Source of the DNA: Sphaerochaetaceae bacterium
Lineage (GTDB): Bacteria > Spirochaetota > Spirochaetia > Sphaerochaetales > Sphaerochaetaceae
DNA length: 64,000 nucleotides
Assembly (NCBI GenBank): GCA_028532765.1
Contig: JAQQAR010000091.1
Span: 36,663 to 100,662, forward strand
Direction of reading: 5' to 3'
Below, piece after piece: positions 61,239 through 64,000 of this stretch. The notes beneath the pieces were generated by a model. That model saw only the letters and a program-made list of their open reading frames with translations. It was not told where the DNA came from and did not search any database. Position 1 is the stretch's first letter. Every line of letters starts with the position of its first letter. The translations under genes were made by a program, and so were the position numbers.

Positions 61239-61634
61239 TTATGCTAAGGCAATCATTTCAATTTCTACAGAAACGTCCTTGGGCAGCTTTGCGACCTGTA
61301 CCGCTGAACGAGCTGGAAGGATTCCTTCACCAAAATAGGATGCATAAACCTCATTGACTGATCCAAAGTCATCCATGTTCTTCAGGAACACAGTTGCCTT
61401 TACGACCTTTGAGAGATCGGTACCAGCTTCTGCCAGGACCGCTTTCAGGTTTTCGAATACTTGCTTTGCCTGGTTCGCGGCATCCCCACCTACCAACTCA
61501 TTGGTTGTTGGATCGACAGGAAGTTGTCCACTCGTAAAGACGAAGGGACCTGCTACAACAGCCTGACTGTATGGGCCAATGGCTGCAGGAGCATTAGCAG
61601 TGGAAACTTGTGTTTTTTTCAGTTGAAACATCAT
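61239..61634 (-). CDS. ridA: RidA-family enamine/imine deaminase
   Basis: 131 residues from the ATG at 61634, ten bases after AGGAG. It hydrolyses reactive enamines made by PLP enzymes, protecting the cell. APAAIGPYSQAVVAGPFVFTSGQLP, then FLKNMDDFGSVNEVYASYF and the active-site Arg in ILPARSAVQVAKLPKD are signatures. The association with gcvT, a one-carbon gene, is plausible because RidA protects PLP enzymes such as serine hydroxymethyltransferase. Confidence 0.93.
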   Translation of the reverse strand: MMFQLKKTQVSTANAPAAIGPYSQAVVAGPFVFTSGQLPVDPTTNELVGGDAANQAKQVFENLKAVLAEAGTDLSKVVKATVFLKNMDDFGSVNEVYASYFGEGILPARSAVQVAKLPKDVSVEIEMIALA

Positions 61635-61763
61635 ATAATAAGTTCTCCTCTTTCTATAAAAGATATGTTTATCAGTCGTATCTTTCCTGATACATCTACT
61701 GACCAACACAGCGTATCATAAAATGAGAAGATTTGCATTGTTTAGGGATGGAAAGTCATGCTC

Positions 61764-62408
61764 TTATAGCAAATCGAGCAACTCTTCCGGGCTTCGGGCA
61801 ACGGCAAGCGTTGTCTCGTCCTTCATATGCCCTTTGGGAAAACCAAAGCCCCAGTCTACGGCAATAAAGGGAACCTTTGCTTCAGTGGCACCTTTCTGGT
61901 CATGATACGTATCGCCGATAAGTACTGCATCGTTTGCTTCAATCGAAAGGTCATCGAGCACCTTGTTTACGATATCTGCCTTTGAGAGTGTTGAATCCAA
62001 ATCAGCGCCTCTGATTGAATCGAAATACCCGTCGAGATTGAAATGTTCCATCATCTGTTTCGCTAAAAGTTCATACTTCAAGGTTCCCACTGCAAGCAGA
62101 TACCCTCGTTTTTTCAAGGTGGATAATAGTTGCGGGATACCTGTATATGGATGGGCATTGAAGCGTCCATGAGTGTCGTATTCAACCCGGTAGAGAGAGA
62201 TTGCTTCATCTATCAGGGAGGGGTCAAGATTGTATACTTTCACAAAACATTGCGTGATGGGAGGCCCTATGAATTTACTCAGCTGGTTCACATCATGCTC
62301 TGGAGGTAAGCCCAGCTTTTCTATCGCGGCATTAGCCGAAGCGAATATCCCTGGAGAGGTATTCATGAGTGTTCCGTCAAGGTCAAAAATTGCAAGTTTG
62401 AAGTTCAT
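61764..62408 (-). CDS. HAD hydrolase, phosphoglycolate phosphatase-like (second copy)
   Basis: 214 residues from the ATG at 62408, which overlaps the stop of the preceding gene (ATGA). Motif I is IFDLDGTLMNT (residues 6-16), motif II AVGTLKYELLA, motif IV VLIGDTYHDQKGATEA. The cap contains FIGPPITQCF, typical of Gph/PpaX-like enzymes. It is shorter and only distantly similar to the HAD protein at 35698. Substrate unknown. Confidence 0.87.
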   Translation of the reverse strand: MNFKLAIFDLDGTLMNTSPGIFASANAAIEKLGLPPEHDVNQLSKFIGPPITQCFVKVYNLDPSLIDEAISLYRVEYDTHGRFNAHPYTGIPQLLSTLKKRGYLLAVGTLKYELLAKQMMEHFNLDGYFDSIRGADLDSTLSKADIVNKVLDDLSIEANDAVLIGDTYHDQKGATEAKVPFIAVDWGFGFPKGHMKDETTLAVARSPEELLDLL

Positions 62409-63202
62409 GCATGCACCATATGCAAAATCCAATCTTGTATCAAGCCGTTTGAGGCTACAAGATCACACCTCTCATCAGTAAACGGTTGTCCCGGGTCTGC
62501 ACTCTCCAGTTTCCCCCCTGCTTCTTGGACTATAATCATCCCTGCTGCAAGGTCATAGTATCCCAGACATCGTTCAAAGTATCCATCAAACCTTCCAGCA
62601 GCAATATAGGAAAGCTCCAAAGCACAGGAACCAAGGGAACGGAAATCACTGGTAGCCAAGAAGATTCTCCGCATACGTTCAAAATATTCATCCGCCAGGT
62701 CATGACGGCGATGTGGGGGCACGCAGACCATCAAGGCTTTGGAGACATCATCGATATCACTTACCCTGATCGGTAGTCCATTCAGAAAAGCACCATGGCC
62801 TTTACTTGCCCAGAACAATTCTTCTTGCCTTGGGTTATAAACCACTCCTACCAGGGGTTTGAACGGTTCCATTTCCCAAGCAATGCTGATCGTATAATTG
62901 GGGATTGAGCGAAAGAAATTGGTTGTACCGTCTATGGGATCTATCACCCAGCGACCCATCTCATGCGTCCCTGTCTTTCCGCTCTCTTCCCCAAAAATTG
63001 CATCATCAGGGAATTGCTCCTTGAGTATCTTGATGATGTGATGCTCAGCTGCCTGATCAGTCTCGGTAACAAAATCGTTCTTTTGTTTGCTTCTCACTGA
63101 TATATGTTTCGCCCTACCAGCCTCCAGGACCAAGGACCCAGCTGATTTGGCTGCCTGCAAGGCTACTTCAAGATGGTGCGCTATATATTTTTCTTGATTC
63201 AT
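62405..63202 (-). CDS. Inositol-monophosphatase-family protein
   Basis: 265 residues. Metal-site motifs are FGEESGKTGTHEMGRWVIDPIDGTTNFFRSIP (about 67-99) and GYYDLAAGMIIVQEAGG, where Asp of the second motif is preceded by Tyr-Tyr instead of Trp. It acts on inositol 1-phosphate or related sugar phosphates, or like SuhB as a ribosome-assembly factor. Its ATG overlaps the previous gene's stop (ATGA). Confidence 0.9.
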   Translation of the reverse strand: MNQEKYIAHHLEVALQAAKSAGSLVLEAGRAKHISVRSKQKNDFVTETDQAAEHHIIKILKEQFPDDAIFGEESGKTGTHEMGRWVIDPIDGTTNFFRSIPNYTISIAWEMEPFKPLVGVVYNPRQEELFWASKGHGAFLNGLPIRVSDIDDVSKALMVCVPPHRRHDLADEYFERMRRIFLATSDFRSLGSCALELSYIAAGRFDGYFERCLGYYDLAAGMIIVQEAGGKLESADPGQPFTDERCDLVASNGLIQDWILHMVHA

Positions 63203-64000
63203 CTCATTCTCTTCTTCTCAAGGATCCTGTCACCCAAATTCACTGAATATTTCCAATCAGGTTGGGAAAAATCCTCATACCGGATTACTTGTTCTTCTGC
63301 TTCCAATAGTTTCCCACTCATGTTGTATTCGAGATAGAGAACATTCCAGATGGTCTTGTTTTGCATGTACATGATGGCTCCGATATGTTTTTTTCTATCC
63401 CAAGCCCTTAGAACATCGCCTTTCTCTGCCATCAATACCACAGTTATATCGTATCCGGGAATGGTAAACATTTTGTCTTTCTTATCACTCAATTGTGATT
63501 GTCTTGCTTGTTCAATCAAACCAGCTGTACCCATCAAAAGTTGGGGCTCAGCCTTTTCGCAGAATGATACAAAAGGATTCTCGCTTTCCCACTCAGGATT
63601 CAATCTTTCCAAAATATCCCGAAGTGTAGACGGCAAGTCCCTCCCCACACTACTTGCTACAGTTTCTTGCTGGAACCCTGAAAAACCCAATCTCTGCTCA
63701 GGTTTTTTTTGCGGTTGTGGCTTCTCAGCAGTCTTTGCAATGGTATCGGCAAGTAAGAACCGCGGAATACCCGTCGTTTCATCCTCTCCAACTTCATCTT
63801 CCACTACTGCTGATTCAGATACAACCTTCTCTTGTTTTCTATATTCAGGAGGTAAAGCAAGACGATTATCAGGATGGAAGGGTTTTTCTTCCTCTACGGG
63901 AGGTTCTTCCTCTACGGGAGGTTCTTCCTCTACGGGAGGTTCTTCCTCTACAGGAGTCTCTTCCTCTACAGGAGTCTCTTCCTCTACGGGAGTCTCTTCC
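63199..64000 (-). CDS. Protein with acidic-proline repeats, 5' end outside the window
   Basis: The frame is open from 64000 to the stop at 63199, giving 266 visible residues; a GTG at 63804 is an internal Val, not a start. The visible N-terminal part is made of at least six hexapeptides of the form V-E-E-E-(P/T)-P, then a linker (HPDNRLALPPEYRKQEK). The C-terminal 150 residues form a probable globular domain (DIAxx-like ETVASSVGRDLPSTLRDILERLNP; GYDITVVLMAEKGDVLRAWDRKKHIG). No family recognised. Such repeats often act as rigid spacers across an envelope. Confidence 0.65.
   Translation of the reverse strand, partial: EETPVEEETPVEEETPVEEEPPVEEEPPVEEEPPVEEEKPFHPDNRLALPPEYRKQEKVVSESAVVEDEVGEDETTGIPRFLLADTIAKTAEKPQPQKKPEQRLGFSGFQQETVASSVGRDLPSTLRDILERLNPEWESENPFVSFCEKAEPQLLMGTAGLIEQARQSQLSDKKDKMFTIPGYDITVVLMAEKGDVLRAWDRKKHIGAIMYMQNKTIWNVLYLEYNMSGKLLEAEEQVIRYEDFSQPDWKYSVNLGDRILEKKRMR
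63889..64000. repeat. 18-bp tandem repeat coding for V-E-E-E-P/T-P
   Basis: Six copies of CCTCTAC start at 63891, 63909, 63927, 63945, 63963 and 63981, exactly 18 bases apart, and the array runs off the window. Units are near-identical, so recent expansion and variable copy number are likely. Confidence 0.9.

Noticed and set aside
60104..61763. Glycine riboswitch controlling gcvT
   Set aside because: gcvT starts 13 bases after ridA and the region upstream of ridA shows no glycine-aptamer pattern.
63889..64000. Regular 18-bp repeats as a CRISPR array
   Set aside because: The units are contiguous with no spacers, are a multiple of three, and continue an open reading frame.

Overview
The window reads as a spirochaete chromosome of moderate GC, most like Sphaerochaeta or a close relative. 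The grounds are gene content and domain fusions recalled from that group, not a database search. They are an aspartate carbamoyltransferase with its regulatory chain fused on, a Bmp-type nucleoside importer, many lipoprotein and sugar or amino-acid ABC importers, and the rplU-rpmA-obgE-nadD-yqeK-lipoprotein-rsfS cluster. About 52 protein genes are visible, plus two probable leader peptides. I see no rRNA, tRNA, CRISPR array or insertion sequence.

Layout. 1-5.7 kb (- strand): end of a membrane protein gene, an AbiL/RloAB-like ATPase pair whose key residues look lost, a CpsB-type PHP phosphatase, a corrinoid adenosyltransferase, a lipoprotein and pdxA. 5.7-16.8 kb (+): a tiny extremely acidic protein, a TrpXYZ-like ABC importer with two binding proteins, a MATE exporter, and a ChvE-GguA-GguB sugar importer followed by a LacI regulator. 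16.8-20.7 kb (-): the ribosome/GTPase cluster from rplU to rsfS. 20.8-31 kb: tetR, argS, the divergent birA/bioY pair, cysE, a GNAT enzyme, mtaB, a prephenate dehydrogenase-like gene, pta and a second MATE exporter. 31-41.8 kb: rsmA, a ComEC-like protein without its nuclease domain, phosphohexomutase, a HAD phosphatase, an RlmI-type methyltransferase, a Cys-cluster protein, a CorA transporter, an HD protein and an unknown 495-residue membrane protein. 41.8-47.9 kb (-): a complete UMP operon from aspartate transcarbamylase onwards (pyrBI-pyrE-pyrF-pyrDK-pyrC). 47.9-52.1 kb (-): a Wza/Wzc exopolysaccharide export pair. 52.5-57.4 kb (+): a nucleoside ABC importer. 57.4-64 kb: ybaK, then on the - strand a membrane protein with an acyltransferase-like partner, gcvT, ridA, a HAD phosphatase, an inositol-monophosphatase-like gene and an unfinished repeat protein.

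How the genes work together. Salvage and synthesis of pyrimidines sit close together (nucleoside importer and pyr operon). Biotin uptake (bioY) and biotin sensing (birA) share one divergent control region. The exopolysaccharide kinase at 48-50 kb could be counteracted by the CpsB-type phosphatase at 2.2 kb.

The most interesting signals are regulatory. Nine genes appear to be transcribed as leaderless mRNAs: a -35/-10 promoter ends five to seven bases before the ATG and there is no Shine-Dalgarno sequence. Two 28-codon leader ORFs with strong ribosome-binding sites precede the CorA gene and the pyr operon; the pyr leader stops inside a terminator hairpin, as expected for an attenuator. The birA/bioY operator has an unusually short spacer and carries both divergent -35 boxes. 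None of this could be tested computationally here; promoter, hairpin and family calls come from reading the sequence by eye.
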